DNA from: UBA9160 sp035489755
GTDB taxonomy: Bacteria > Myxococcota_A > UBA9160
Assembly: GCA_035489755.1 (NCBI GenBank)
Contig: DATGZK010000010.1
Coordinates: 1-64,000, forward strand
DNA length: 64,000 bases
Direction: 5' to 3'
The notes under the pieces were generated by a model that was given only the letters and a program-made list of their open reading frames with translations, was not told the DNA's origin and searched no databases. The translations under genes were made by a program, and so were the position numbers. This document shows, in pieces, positions 34,175-43,171 of this stretch (its first letter is position 1; each line of letters starts with the position of its first letter).

Positions 34175-35092
34175 CTACTCGCCGGCGAGCCAGTCGCGCG
34201 GCTTCAAGAACTCCTCGCTAAGCCGGGCCTCCGGGCTTCCGGGTTCAGGTCGATAGGCGTAGCGCCAGCGCACAAGCGGGGGCAAAGAAGCCAAGACCGA
34301 CTCCACACGTCGCCCGGACTGAAGCCCGTAGAGCGTGCCGCGGTCATAGACCAAGTTGAACTCCACGTAGCGCCCGCGCCGGTGGAGCTGAAACTCGCGT
34401 TCGCGCTCGCCGTAGGGCGTGGCTTTGCGTCGCTGCAGAATGGGGAGATACGCCTCAAGGTAGGCATCGCCCACCCGGCGCACGAACGCGAAGGTGTGGT
34501 CGAATCCCCCTTCGCACAGGTCGTCGAAGAAAAGCCCCCCAATGCCACGGGTCTCGCTGCGGTGCTTCAAATAGAAATACTCGTCGCACCACTTCTTGAA
34601 ACGCGCGTAAGCATCGGGCGCGAAATCCCTGCAGGCGGAACGCGCCGCGCGATGCCAGTGCACGGCATCCTCCTCGAAGGCGTAGTACGGCGTGAGATCG
34701 AAGCCGCCACCGAACCACCAGCCCGCCGATGGCTTGGTGGCCTCGGTGGCAAAGAAGCGCAGGTTCATGTGGGAGGTGGGGGCGTAGGGATTTTGGGGAT
34801 GCACGATCAGCGAGAGCGACACCGCTTCAAAGCGCGCTCCCGCAAGCTCCGGGCGGCGCGCCGTGGCCGCGGGAGGAAGCTGATCTCCCCGCGCGTGGGT
34901 AAAGTGGACTGCCGCCTTCTCGATCGCCGCTCCGTCTTCGAGGGCGCGGGGCCGCGCGATCGTGCCGCCTTCGCCCGAACTGGCATCCTCGCGAAAGCGC
35001 CCGCGACCATCCTCGGCTTCAAGCGCGGCGCAGATGCGATCTTGCAGCGCCAGCAGGTGATCGCGCACGGGGATCGCATCGGGGGACGACAT
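34175..35092 (-). CDS. hemF: Oxygen-dependent coproporphyrinogen III oxidase
   Basis: Aerobic heme-synthesis enzyme converting coproporphyrinogen III to protoporphyrinogen IX. The 305-residue length is normal. Signatures: SLILHP-like SLSLIVHPQNPYAPTSHMN, WWFGGGFDLTPYY, and RGIGGLFFDD. The C-terminal YVEFNLVYDRGT is also conserved. No iron-sulfur motif is present, separating it from HemN. It diverges from the TPP-enzyme gene with an 87-base gap. Its O2 requirement fits the oxygenase-rich gene content of the window. Confidence 0.96.
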   Translation of the reverse strand: MSSPDAIPVRDHLLALQDRICAALEAEDGRGRFREDASSGEGGTIARPRALEDGAAIEKAAVHFTHARGDQLPPAATARRPELAGARFEAVSLSLIVHPQNPYAPTSHMNLRFFATEATKPSAGWWFGGGFDLTPYYAFEEDAVHWHRAARSACRDFAPDAYARFKKWCDEYFYLKHRSETRGIGGLFFDDLCEGGFDHTFAFVRRVGDAYLEAYLPILQRRKATPYGEREREFQLHRRGRYVEFNLVYDRGTLYGLQSGRRVESVLASLPPLVRWRYAYRPEPGSPEARLSEEFLKPRDWLAGE

Positions 35093-35179
35093 GCCGCGAG
35101 TCTACCGCGCGGGGGCGCACCACCAGAGACGGCTTTCCGCGGTTAGCATGGCCGCGGATTGCCGCATGAGGAGCGGGGA

Positions 35180-36736
35180 GTGAATGGCGCCGAGGCGTTG
35201 ATTCGCACGCTCGAGGGGGCGGGCGTTGAGCTCTGCTTCGCGAACCCCGGCACGACCGAGATGCACTTCGTCGCGGCGCTCGACGCCGTCGGGATACGCG
35301 CGGTGCTCGGGCTTTTCGAAGGCGTGTGCACGGGGGCTGCGGACGGCTATGGCCGCATGGCCGATAGGCCGGCGCTCGTCCTGCTCCATCTCGGCCCCGG
35401 CTTCGCGAATGGCGCCGCAAACCTCCACAACGCACGCCGCGCTCGCACACCGGTCGTGTGCGTGGTGGGGGACCACGCCACCTGGCACGCCGAAGCCGAT
35501 GCCCCCCTCACGACCGACCTCGCAGGCCTCGCCCGCCCGGTCTCGGACTGGGTACACACCGTAAAGTGTGCGGCGGAGCTGCCCTGCGACGGGGCGCGGG
35601 CGTTTGCGGCGGCAACCGAGGGCCAAGGCGCAGTCGCGACGCTGATCGTCCCCGCGGATTGTGCGTGGGGACCGGCGGAGGTTCCGCTCGCGGGTAAGGC
35701 GCCTTCGGTGCAGGTCGCAAGCGTCGAGGACGCGCGGATCGACGCCGCGGCGGGTGTGCTGCGCAGGCGCCGCGCGGCGCTCCTGCTGGGGGCGCGAGGT
35801 CTGCGAAGGCGTGGCCTGGACGCGGCGGGACGGATCGCGGCCGCCTCGGGCTGCGCACTGCTCGCCGAGACCTTCCCCGCCCGCATGGAGCGCGGCGCAG
35901 GAGTTCCGGCGGTGACGAAGCTCCCCTACTTCCCCGAGGACGCAAGAGAGCTCCTCGGCCGCTTCGAGAGCCTCGTGCTCGCAGGGGCGCCAAGTCCGGT
36001 GGCTTTCTTCGGCTACCCCAACCTGCCGAGCAGCCTCGTGCCCGAGAGCTGTGCTCCGCTCCTGCTCGCAGAGCCCAGAGAGGACGTCGCGGCGGCGCTC
36101 GAAGCCCTGGCGGATGCCCTCGGCGCCGGCCGCCTGGCCAGCGTCGCAAACATGCTGCCACCCGCGCTCGCCACCGGACATCTTGACGCGGCGCGTCTCG
36201 GAGCCGCGCTCGCGAGTGCGCAGCCCGAGGGCGCCATCGTCGTCGACGAGGGGCTCACCTCGGCCTTGCCTTGGACTCTTGCCTCGCTTGGGGCCGCGCC
36301 TCATACGCTGCTTTCGCTCACCGGCGGGGCGATCGGCCAGGGGCTGCCGTGCGCGACGGGCGCTGCGATCGCCTGCCCCGACCGCCCCGTGATCGCGCTC
36401 CAGGCCGACGGCAGCGGGCTCTATACCTTGCAATCGTTGTGGACGCAGGCCCACGAGGGATTGAACGTCACGACGGTGGTGTGTGCGAATCGCAGCTACC
36501 GCATCCTGCGCATCGAGCTGGCGCGCGCGGGGATCGCACAGCCCGGACCGAAGGCGCTGGCACTCACGGGTTTTGAGCAGCCTGCGCCGGACTGGGTCGC
36601 CCTTGGGCGAGGCTTCGGTGTGCCCGCCGAGCGCGTCGAGACTGCCGAGGCCTTGCGCAGTGCACTCTTGCGCGCCCTCGACGAGCCTGGCCCCCACCTC
36701 ATCGAGGCCGTGCTCGAGGGCCCGGCGGAAGCCTAG
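35180..36736 (+). CDS. Thiamine-diphosphate-dependent enzyme (acetolactate-synthase/benzoylformate-decarboxylase-like)
   Basis: 518 residues. The N-terminal PYR domain has CFANPGTTEMHF and the activating Glu in LGLFEGVCTGAADGYGRM; the PP domain has the cofactor motif QADGSGLYTLQSLWTQ ... TTVVCAN (A-D-G in place of G-D-G). It is shorter than catalytic acetolactate synthases and closer in feel to benzoylformate decarboxylase-type or uncharacterised 'IlvB-like' proteins. GTG 35180 has AGGAG at 35169-35173. Substrate is unknown; there is no small regulatory subunit nearby, arguing against branched-chain amino-acid synthesis. Confidence 0.82.
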   Translation: MNGAEALIRTLEGAGVELCFANPGTTEMHFVAALDAVGIRAVLGLFEGVCTGAADGYGRMADRPALVLLHLGPGFANGAANLHNARRARTPVVCVVGDHATWHAEADAPLTTDLAGLARPVSDWVHTVKCAAELPCDGARAFAAATEGQGAVATLIVPADCAWGPAEVPLAGKAPSVQVASVEDARIDAAAGVLRRRRAALLLGARGLRRRGLDAAGRIAAASGCALLAETFPARMERGAGVPAVTKLPYFPEDARELLGRFESLVLAGAPSPVAFFGYPNLPSSLVPESCAPLLLAEPREDVAAALEALADALGAGRLASVANMLPPALATGHLDAARLGAALASAQPEGAIVVDEGLTSALPWTLASLGAAPHTLLSLTGGAIGQGLPCATGAAIACPDRPVIALQADGSGLYTLQSLWTQAHEGLNVTTVVCANRSYRILRIELARAGIAQPGPKALALTGFEQPAPDWVALGRGFGVPAERVETAEALRSALLRALDEPGPHLIEAVLEGPAEA

Positions 36737-36752
36737 TTTGCGCGCCCCCGGT

Positions 36753-37301
36753 TCATGGCTGCCAGCTGCGCACAAAGGCGATCTGCTCGTCGGTTTCCGG
36801 CGACGCGCCCGGAGCTCCGGCGCGCAGCCGTGCGAGCACGTCGACGAAGTTGTCGGGCGTTGCGAGTCCGCAGCGCAGGAGATAGACGCCGACGACTGTG
36901 CCCGTGCGCCCACGCCCGCCCCAGCAGTGGACGTAAGGTGGACGCCGCGCCGCGATCGCCGCATCGATGGCGTCCTGGATCGCGAGCATCTGGGTGCGCG
37001 AGGGCGTCGAGCAGTCCTCGATTTCGAACCGCTGCACGGAGCAGTCAAGCCCGCTCTCCCGCGCGAGCTCGTGGACCAAAGGCGCGTAGGGCTGAGCGCC
37101 CATTCGCGGCTCTTCTTGCATGAGATCGATGAAGGTCCGGGCGCCGCATCCGAGCAGAGCGCGGAGCTGTCGCCCGGCGATCGAAGGCGAGGGATGCCCC
37201 GGGAAGCAGCCCGCCATGAAAAGCGGCTCTCGGACCCAATAGGCGAGGGGAAAAGGCAGGCGCCCCACGGTGCGATGGTAAACTCGTCCCTCTTCCCGCA
37301 C
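36753..37301 (-). CDS. Dual-specificity/tyrosine-type phosphatase
   Basis: 182 residues with the cysteine-phosphatase loop VHCWGGRGRTGT (HCX5R) and a general-acid region around residue 80-95 upstream (RFEIEDCSTPS). The size and CWGGRGRTG variant resemble bacterial DSP/cyclin-dependent-kinase-inhibitor-like phosphatases. GTG 37301 is the longest start; GTG 37268 is possible. No Shine-Dalgarno supports either. It converges on the TPP-enzyme gene 16 bases away, and lies downstream of the GH84 gene on the same strand. The substrate (protein, lipid or sugar phosphate) is not determinable. Confidence 0.78.
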   Translation of the reverse strand: MREEGRVYHRTVGRLPFPLAYWVREPLFMAGCFPGHPSPSIAGRQLRALLGCGARTFIDLMQEEPRMGAQPYAPLVHELARESGLDCSVQRFEIEDCSTPSRTQMLAIQDAIDAAIAARRPPYVHCWGGRGRTGTVVGVYLLRCGLATPDNFVDVLARLRAGAPGASPETDEQIAFVRSWQP

Positions 37302-37336
37302 GAGAGGAGCGCCCTGTGCATCCCGCTCGGTCTCGC

Positions 37337-38773
37337 TCAGCGGGCCCGGAGTTTCTCCACTCCGTAGCTTTCGGTGAATGCGACAATTTCGTCGGCGAGG
37401 TTTTTGTCCCTAAAGAGCGCGGGATCCGGGCCGAATCCTGCGCTGTCGTCGTGCATCGACACGAGCTGTGGGTAGAGGACGCGGCGCGGGCCGTAGCTTG
37501 ACGCAGCGGGCGACGACGCGATCTGGACGCGCCCCTCGAACCCGAAGAGCGAGAGCACCTTTGCAAGGCGCGGGCCCTCCCGCAGGAGACCCTCGAGGAA
37601 ATCCAGTGCCGCGAGCATGCGTCTCGTTTCGAGGTGATGCGACGCAATCCAGGGCTCGATCTCGCTTGCGAGCCTCCGGTCGAGAAGGCCTGAGCACAGT
37701 GTGTCGGCGACGCCGAGGCGGAGCTCCAACAACTCCCGAAGCGTGACGAGCACGGTGCTCGGGTCACCGCCTCCGAGCAGCCGCCGACGCAGCTCGCAGA
37801 AGCACTCTTCGAGCGCAGGGTCTCGGTCGGAGGGATGAAGTGGCGAGAAGCGATGCGCGGCTGCAAAGTGGGCGAAGGCTGCCTCGGCTCCGGCCCCGAG
37901 CTCGCGGAGTGCGTCTCCCCAGGCTCGCTCGGGATCGTAGTCCTGCGGACTCCGCAGATATTCGGCAGCCGTGCGCACGACGACCGCGGAAGCGTGGGCG
38001 TGCTGCATGACGTTCAGCAGAAATCCACAGACGTGCTCGGGGAGCGCGGCATCGCGCCGCGCGAAGGGCCCAAGATGCAGCATCGATCGCATGGGACCGT
38101 CTGCAACGGGAACGTTGTCCCACACGAGCAGGCGGCGGCGCAGCGTGGCAGCCCGCTGCGCGGCCTCGCCGGTGCGGATCTCCGGGCTCACCACCGTACG
38201 ACCGGTCCATCCCAGCTCGATCGTGCGGTGTAGGGTCTCGCCCAAGATCTCGAGATAGTCGGTCGGCGCGACGCCCAGGTAGTCCGTCGGGACGAGAAGC
38301 AGGCGACAGCTCGGGCCGAGCGCGGCCTGGACGGCATGCGCAACTGCCACGTGGGCGTGCGCCAGAGAGGGGAACGCACGGCGATCCGCCTCCTGGGCAA
38401 GGTGCGTCGGGACGTCGTCGACACAGAGCGCAAAAAACCGCGCGCCAAGCTCGCGGAAGCGAAGAAATTTTGTCTCGAGGGTGTGCAGATCGGCGGCCGA
38501 GGAGTAGGTGATGGACAGACCCGGCGAGAGGGCAAAGCCGACGTCCACCCCGTGCGCGGCGCCCCGCTCAATCAGCTCCGAGAACTCGCGCATCTGCTCT
38601 GCGGGGTAGGGCGTTCGCCACTCTTGTCGGTGAAGCGCGTCATTTTTCGGCGCATGGACATAGAGGTTCATACCCCACCCTGCGAGCTTGCCCACCCACC
38701 AGATTCGATCCGCGTGGGTGTAGGGCGGCCCGTAGTAGCCCTCGATCACGCCGCGATAGAGGAAGTCCGTCAA
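37337..38773 (-). CDS. GH84 beta-N-acetylglucosaminidase (O-GlcNAcase/hyaluronidase-like)
   Basis: 478 residues. FLYRGVIEGYYGPPYTHADR at the N-terminus, YVHAPKND and FALSPGLSITY are signatures of family GH84, and the catalytic Asp pair D119-D120 sits in FFALCVDDVP. GH84 enzymes use substrate-assisted catalysis to remove N-acetylglucosamine from glycans or O-GlcNAc proteins. No signal peptide is seen, so it appears cytoplasmic, unlike the large secreted GH84 toxins. TTG 38773 is the likely start, giving the motif at residues 7-15; the ribosome-binding site is weak. The 197 bases upstream hold nothing recognisable. Confidence 0.88.
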   Translation of the reverse strand: MTDFLYRGVIEGYYGPPYTHADRIWWVGKLAGWGMNLYVHAPKNDALHRQEWRTPYPAEQMREFSELIERGAAHGVDVGFALSPGLSITYSSAADLHTLETKFLRFRELGARFFALCVDDVPTHLAQEADRRAFPSLAHAHVAVAHAVQAALGPSCRLLLVPTDYLGVAPTDYLEILGETLHRTIELGWTGRTVVSPEIRTGEAAQRAATLRRRLLVWDNVPVADGPMRSMLHLGPFARRDAALPEHVCGFLLNVMQHAHASAVVVRTAAEYLRSPQDYDPERAWGDALRELGAGAEAAFAHFAAAHRFSPLHPSDRDPALEECFCELRRRLLGGGDPSTVLVTLRELLELRLGVADTLCSGLLDRRLASEIEPWIASHHLETRRMLAALDFLEGLLREGPRLAKVLSLFGFEGRVQIASSPAASSYGPRRVLYPQLVSMHDDSAGFGPDPALFRDKNLADEIVAFTESYGVEKLRAR

Positions 38774-38970
38774 GGAGCTCTCGTCAGGGAGAAGCGAGCT
38801 GCGGCCGTGCGGAGCGCTTGCCCAAGCTGCATCGCTCGCCGCCTCGCGCGGCTCGGCGGGAATTGAATCGGCTGCCGCTGCGGTGCCTGCAGCGCTTTCA
38901 TCTCCCGCGAAGACCTCCGGGTGGCTTGCGTCGACCCGCCCCAGGAGGGTGCATAGTTCATGAGCGGCTC

Positions 38971-39660
38971 CTAACGGGAGGGAAAGGGATTCTTAGGGTG
39001 GGCATCGCTGCCGAGGTAGCGAAGGAAATTGACTTGCAGCTCCCTCTTCAGTTCCGCGTCGCTAAGGACGCGCCCGCCGGCGCGCAGCTCACCGCTGAGG
39101 ACCAGCTCGAACATAAGGCCAAAGGCGAGCTGCACGGCAAGATCGATCGCCACAAGGGGGTCGGGATGCCGGAACTCTTCGCGGCGTTGGTGCAGGAGCT
39201 GGCTCATGCGGTTGGACACACGGTCGCGGAAGCGAACCGCAGCGTGATGGAGCTCGGGGTCCTGGCTCGCCCGAAACAGGAAGGCTTGGATCAGGTTGCG
39301 GTGTCTTCGCGTTACGGAGACGAGCTCCTCGGCACAGGCTGCGACGATCTCCGCAAGCTTGGTTGCTTGCCAGCGCTCCTCGTCGGCGAGTCGCTCGAGA
39401 CGCTCCGACAGGTCCGCAAAGAAGCGCTCCTCGAGGGCGCGCAAGAGCGCGTTCTTGCCCTGCAACCGGGCGTAGAAGCCGCCAACGGACGAGCCCGCGC
39501 GGCGCACGATCTCTGGAATCGAGGCATCGGCGAGGCCCTTCTCCTCGATTAAGGACTCGGCCGCTTCGAGGATGCGGCGGAGGGTGTCCTCGCTGCGGGC
39601 CTGCTTTGGGGTGACGACGCTTTCGAGGCGGGGCGGCGACGCGACCGAGGGCGTAGACAC
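38971..39660 (-). CDS. TetR-family transcriptional regulator
   Basis: 229 residues. TetR helix-turn-helix in residues 25-70 (LRRILEAAESLIEEKGLADASI, EIVRRAGSSVGGFYARLQGKNALL), then a helical ligand domain ending YLGSDAHPKNPF. The frame is open to 39741, but GTG 39660 has AGGAG about 8 nt upstream. A perfect palindrome 24-40 bases upstream (39684-39700) is the probable operator. The divergent alpha/beta hydrolase gene is a likely target. SSVGGFYARLQGK resembles regulators of fatty-acid or xenobiotic genes, but the ligand cannot be named. Confidence 0.87.
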   Translation of the reverse strand: MSTPSVASPPRLESVVTPKQARSEDTLRRILEAAESLIEEKGLADASIPEIVRRAGSSVGGFYARLQGKNALLRALEERFFADLSERLERLADEERWQATKLAEIVAACAEELVSVTRRHRNLIQAFLFRASQDPELHHAAVRFRDRVSNRMSQLLHQRREEFRHPDPLVAIDLAVQLAFGLMFELVLSGELRAGGRVLSDAELKRELQVNFLRYLGSDAHPKNPFPSR

Positions 39661-39683
39661 CGGGTAGACTCCTATCTTAAAGC

Positions 39684-39700
39684 GAATCAGAATCTGATTC
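39684..39700. promoter_or_regulatory. Perfect 17-bp palindrome, probable TetR operator
   Basis: GAATCAGAATCTGATTC is an exact inverted repeat (8-bp arms, central A) between the divergent TetR gene (start 39660) and the alpha/beta hydrolase gene (start 39789). Size and position are typical of a TetR operator serving both directions. It differs from the KstR-type sites elsewhere in the window. Confidence 0.75.
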
Positions 39701-39788
39701 CTATTCGTCCTTCCGATAGCCACACGAAATCGTTGGGGCAAGGCCTTTCCTAGAGCGGCGGACCCTCCGGCACGCCTAGAATGTGCAA

Positions 39789-40736
39789 ATGCGCCGCTTC
39801 ATCGTCTTTTTTCTTGTGCTTCTCGCCGCCCTTGCCTTCCTGCCGTCGATCCTCACGCCGCTGCTCGGCCTCGGCCCCGATCCCGCCCTTCTTCCGCCCC
39901 CAGGCCGCGCCGTATCGGTCGGCGAAGGGACCGTGTTGAGCGTGACGGAGGCCGGCACGGGCGATCCGGTCGTGTTCGTCCACGGACTCCCGGGGAGCGC
40001 TTCGGACTGGGGCGCTGTCCCCGCTCAGCTCGCGGCGCTCGGATACCGCACGATCGTCTACGACCGGGCGGGCTATGGCTTCTCGAGTCGTCCTCCGGAG
40101 GTCCCGGGCCGCTACACGCTCACGAGCAACGCCCGCGAGCTGGCGGGCCTGCTGGCTGCCCTCGGCCTGGAGCGCGCGACCTTGGTGGGCTGGTCGTACG
40201 GCGGGGGGATCGTGCAGACCCTTGCCGTGGAATCGCCGCAACTCCTGTCGCGCCTTGTGCTGCTCAGCTCCGCGGGTCCTCTCGAGGTCCCCGACCCCGA
40301 GGGCGAACCCGTGGCTTCGCGCCTCGTGCGCTCGCCGATTGCGCTCCCGCTGTTTGACTGGATGCGGAACGTCCCGCCGCTCGCCCGTGCGGTGATCCAC
40401 GACGGACTCGTCAAAGCCTTTACCGACCCCGCCGCGATCCCGCGAGGTTATGAGGCTCGGACCGAGGCGCTGCTCGCTCTTCCGGGAACCCTGCGCTCGT
40501 ATGTGCTCGAGGAGCAGCACTTCGATCCCAAGACGCTCCGGCCGGAGGCGATTTCTGCGCGCACGCTCGTCTTGCAAGGGAGCGACGACCTTCTGGTGAA
40601 GCCCGCCGTGGCCGAGGATCTCGCAAAGCGCCTCCCCGACGCGCGCCTTGTGGTGGTGCCGATCGGAAGCCATATGCTGCCGCTCACCGACCCGGACCAG
40701 GTCGTGCGGCGCATCCACGAGTTCCTCACACAGTAG
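39789..40736 (+). CDS. Alpha/beta hydrolase with N-terminal membrane anchor or signal
   Basis: 315 residues. A hydrophobic N-terminus (RRFIVFFLVLLAALAFLP) suggests a signal or anchor with the catalytic domain outside the cytoplasm. Catalytic features: oxyanion VFVHGLPGS, nucleophile elbow GWSYGGG, acid in LQGSDDLL and His in IGSHMLP. This is a complete hydrolase triad; the substrate (ester, lactone or epoxide-like) is unknown. GTG 39783 is also in frame, but ATG 39789 gives the cleaner signal. It diverges from a TetR regulator across a palindromic operator. Confidence 0.85.
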   Translation: MRRFIVFFLVLLAALAFLPSILTPLLGLGPDPALLPPPGRAVSVGEGTVLSVTEAGTGDPVVFVHGLPGSASDWGAVPAQLAALGYRTIVYDRAGYGFSSRPPEVPGRYTLTSNARELAGLLAALGLERATLVGWSYGGGIVQTLAVESPQLLSRLVLLSSAGPLEVPDPEGEPVASRLVRSPIALPLFDWMRNVPPLARAVIHDGLVKAFTDPAAIPRGYEARTEALLALPGTLRSYVLEEQHFDPKTLRPEAISARTLVLQGSDDLLVKPAVAEDLAKRLPDARLVVVPIGSHMLPLTDPDQVVRRIHEFLTQ

Positions 40737-40760
40737 GGCGTTGCCTAAAGACCGCGCGGG

Positions 40761-41081
40761 CTAGGAAGGGGTGCCCCCGAGGCGCCGGAAGACGGCCTCT
40801 ACGCTCTTCGGGTCGGGCCCGGCCTCAGCGAAACGCTCGCCCTTAATCCGGGTGGCAAGGTCCTCACACACCCGGGCTGCATTGTCGACGGCGCGCTGCT
40901 GGAGCTCAAGGGGCATCACCTTGGTCAGGAGCACGCTCATCTCAGCACCGCTCACACTCCGCGCGTCAAGGCCAGACTGCTTGAGGGCGAGGCGCACCGT
41001 ACCCCGGACCTCGATCTCCGACAGCGGTGTCGCACGCTGGAGCTGATCGCAAACCCAAGCGAAGGCTGCGGAATCCGCCAT
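40761..41081 (-). CDS. Small hypothetical protein
   Basis: 106 residues, soluble and helical, with no recognised motif. ATG 41081 lies 4 bases after the stop codon of the upstream membrane-protein gene on the same strand, so the two are probably co-translated. The frame extends further upstream, but that would overlap the membrane gene. Phrases such as EIEVRGTVRLALKQSGLDARSVSGAEMSVLLTKVMP hint at a conserved helical domain that I cannot name. Confidence 0.6.
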   Translation of the reverse strand: MADSAAFAWVCDQLQRATPLSEIEVRGTVRLALKQSGLDARSVSGAEMSVLLTKVMPLELQQRAVDNAARVCEDLATRIKGERFAEAGPDPKSVEAVFRRLGGTPS

Positions 41082-41085
41082 GGCA

Positions 41086-41835
41086 CTAGGCCTCACTCGC
41101 GGCTGTGCGGGAGGCGACGCGGCGCAGATAGGCAGCCGGCGGGATGAAGGCGAGCCACATCGAGCCGGCAGCCACGAACCCGAGCGGTGCGATGACGCAG
41201 GCACCGAGAGTCGTGACCGCGAAGTCGATGCCGAAAAGCGCAGCCACCGTGGTCGCAACGTTGATCACGCAAGCCGAGAGTATGCCGGTGCCCCAAAGAC
41301 GCATGCGATCGGCGACCACGGGATCGGCGAGTCCGAGCTTCACACGCTTTTGCAGGAGCTCCCGGTAACGCAAGGACTCGTACGCTCCCCAGGCCAGCGG
41401 GATCGCGATGAGGCCCATGAAAAGGCGAAGCCCGAGTCCTTCATTTTGGAGCGTTGCAACGCGGAGTCCCGGCGAGAAGCTCTCGAGCGCGAAACTCGCA
41501 AGGAGCAAGAGTGCAATCGCGGTCACAAGGCTCCTTGCCCAGGCGTCGTGGGGTCGGAAGACGCGCATGTTGAAGACGGCGATCAAGACCGTGCCGATCC
41601 AGCTAAGCAAGAGCGAGAAGACGAAGAGGCCAATGCGGAGCTCGTCTGAGAGCGACGGCGCCATGCGTGCGATCGCGGTCATCGGGTAGCCCACGCCGCC
41701 CATCAGGACGAGGGCCATTCCAATCGCGAACTCGGGAAGCTCCCGCGTACGAGAGGCAAGGAAGAGGAGCCGCAGACCCACTACAAAGCTGGCGGCGACG
41801 AACGACAAGCCGCCAATCGCCCCGACTAGCTGCAT
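41086..41835 (-). CDS. Integral membrane protein, about seven transmembrane segments
   Basis: 249 residues with hydrophobic segments near 5-27, 40-60, 75-95, 108-127, 140-158, 190-212 and 218-238. No sensor-kinase or transporter motif is seen. The layout of seven helices without a catalytic domain resembles uncharacterised 7TM sensory or accessory proteins. ATG 41835 is preferred over 41862 because a G-rich stretch precedes it. It is followed closely by the 106-residue gene, suggesting a two-gene unit of unknown role. Confidence 0.65.
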   Translation of the reverse strand: MQLVGAIGGLSFVAASFVVGLRLLFLASRTRELPEFAIGMALVLMGGVGYPMTAIARMAPSLSDELRIGLFVFSLLLSWIGTVLIAVFNMRVFRPHDAWARSLVTAIALLLLASFALESFSPGLRVATLQNEGLGLRLFMGLIAIPLAWGAYESLRYRELLQKRVKLGLADPVVADRMRLWGTGILSACVINVATTVAALFGIDFAVTTLGACVIAPLGFVAAGSMWLAFIPPAAYLRRVASRTAASEA

Positions 41836-41949
41836 GGGCCCCCCGAAGCGACACTTCCCCATCGACTGGTATCGACGATTTCCGCGCGAAGCTTGAGCGG
41901 AGCAGGTACCTCTGCGTCCCGCTTTGGCCGTGAGGGCCTAGCCCGGGGG

Positions 41950-43137
41950 TCAGCTTCTCGGCAGGTCCTCGAAGGGCACGCTGCGCGGGTCGAGCGGCTC
42001 GCGCGGCAGCCCGAGCACGCGTTCGGCGGCGATGTTCTTTTGGATCTCGTCCGTTCCCCCCGCGATGTGCATCGAAGGGGCGAACAGCCACTGGTTTTGC
42101 CAGGGGCCTTTGCGCAGCAAGGCCTCGGGGCCGAGCAGGCGAAGTCCGAGGTCGGCGGACTTCGACAGGATGCGCGCGATGGCGAGCTTCATCACGGAGG
42201 TTTCTGCCGCGGGCATAAAGCCGCGTCCGAGTTTCGAGATGACGCGCGCGTTCAGGAGCTCGAGAGACCGCACCCACGTGTAGAGCCGGGCGAGTTCGTC
42301 GCGCAACACGGGATCGAGGCGATCTCGGTGCGCCCTCGCATGCGTGGCGAGGTCGTCGAAGGAAAACATGCGGTCGATGTCGCCGATCGCCATCCGCTCG
42401 TGGAGAAGCGTCGTCATGGCGCAAGACCAACCATGGTGGGCCGGACCGACCCGCTGCGCATCTGGCACCCGCACGTCGGAGAGGAAGACCTCCGTAAAGT
42501 GCGCGCTGCCGTTCATCTGCCGAAGCGGGCGAATCTCGATGCCAGGAGTCTTCATATCGAGCAGGAAGTAGGTAATGCCCTTGTGTTTTGGCGCCTTCGG
42601 GTCGGTCCGTGCCAGCAGGATTCCGAAGTCTGCATAGTGGCCCCCGGAGCACCACACCTTCTGACCATTCACCACCCAGTGCTCGCCGTCCCGGACGGCG
42701 CGCGTTGCGAGCGAAGCCAGGTCACTGCCTGCACCCGGCTCGCTGAAGAGCTGACACCAGACCTCGTCACCCCGAAGCATGGGAGGGAGGAACCGCACTT
42801 TCTGCTCCTCACTGCCGTGGGCGATGAGGGTCGGCCCGGCCATGCCGATCCCTACCACAAACAGCGACTCGCCCACCCCGGCGCGACCGAGCTCCTGGTT
42901 CCAGATGATGAGCTCGACGGGCCCGAGTTCGCGCCCGCCGTAGCGCTTTGGCCAGTTGAGTGCAGCCCAGCCAGATTCGAAGAGCCTGCGCTGCCAGCGC
43001 TTGGCCGCCGTCAAGATTTCGGGCGTGGAGATCTCTTCCTCGTAGTAGTCGAGCTTCCCCTCGTGTGCGTGCTCGCGGAGGAAGGCCCGTGCCTCGGCCC
43101 GAAATGCAGCCTCGCCGGGGGAGTCATGGAGGTCCAT
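41950..43137 (-). CDS. Acyl-CoA dehydrogenase
   Basis: 395-residue FAD enzyme: RAEARAFLREHAHEGKL opens the helical domain; QLFSEPGAGSDLASL is the standard flavin motif; WVVNGQKVWCSGGHYAD follows; the C-terminus has MHIAGGTDEIQKNIAAERVLGLP, the FadE signature. It lies 34 bases downstream of the LLM oxidoreductase gene and is probably transcribed with it from the promoter that carries a KstR-type site. Likely role: dehydrogenation of a steroid-derived or long branched acyl-CoA. The exact substrate is inferred from neighbours. Confidence 0.88.
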   Translation of the reverse strand: MDLHDSPGEAAFRAEARAFLREHAHEGKLDYYEEEISTPEILTAAKRWQRRLFESGWAALNWPKRYGGRELGPVELIIWNQELGRAGVGESLFVVGIGMAGPTLIAHGSEEQKVRFLPPMLRGDEVWCQLFSEPGAGSDLASLATRAVRDGEHWVVNGQKVWCSGGHYADFGILLARTDPKAPKHKGITYFLLDMKTPGIEIRPLRQMNGSAHFTEVFLSDVRVPDAQRVGPAHHGWSCAMTTLLHERMAIGDIDRMFSFDDLATHARAHRDRLDPVLRDELARLYTWVRSLELLNARVISKLGRGFMPAAETSVMKLAIARILSKSADLGLRLLGPEALLRKGPWQNQWLFAPSMHIAGGTDEIQKNIAAERVLGLPREPLDPRSVPFEDLPRS

Positions 43138-43171
43138 CGCTGCGCCTTCTTCGTCTCTGGCACCCGCGCAT

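Noticed and set aside
35102..37321. 739-codon open frame on the minus strand
   Set aside because: It lies antisense to the TPP enzyme and phosphatase, is Arg/Ser-rich without a domain, and results from high-GC third-position bias.
38770..38961. 63-codon minus-strand frame upstream of the GH84 gene
   Set aside because: It has an ATG but no ribosome-binding site or motif and overlaps the GH84 start; could be real but unsupported.
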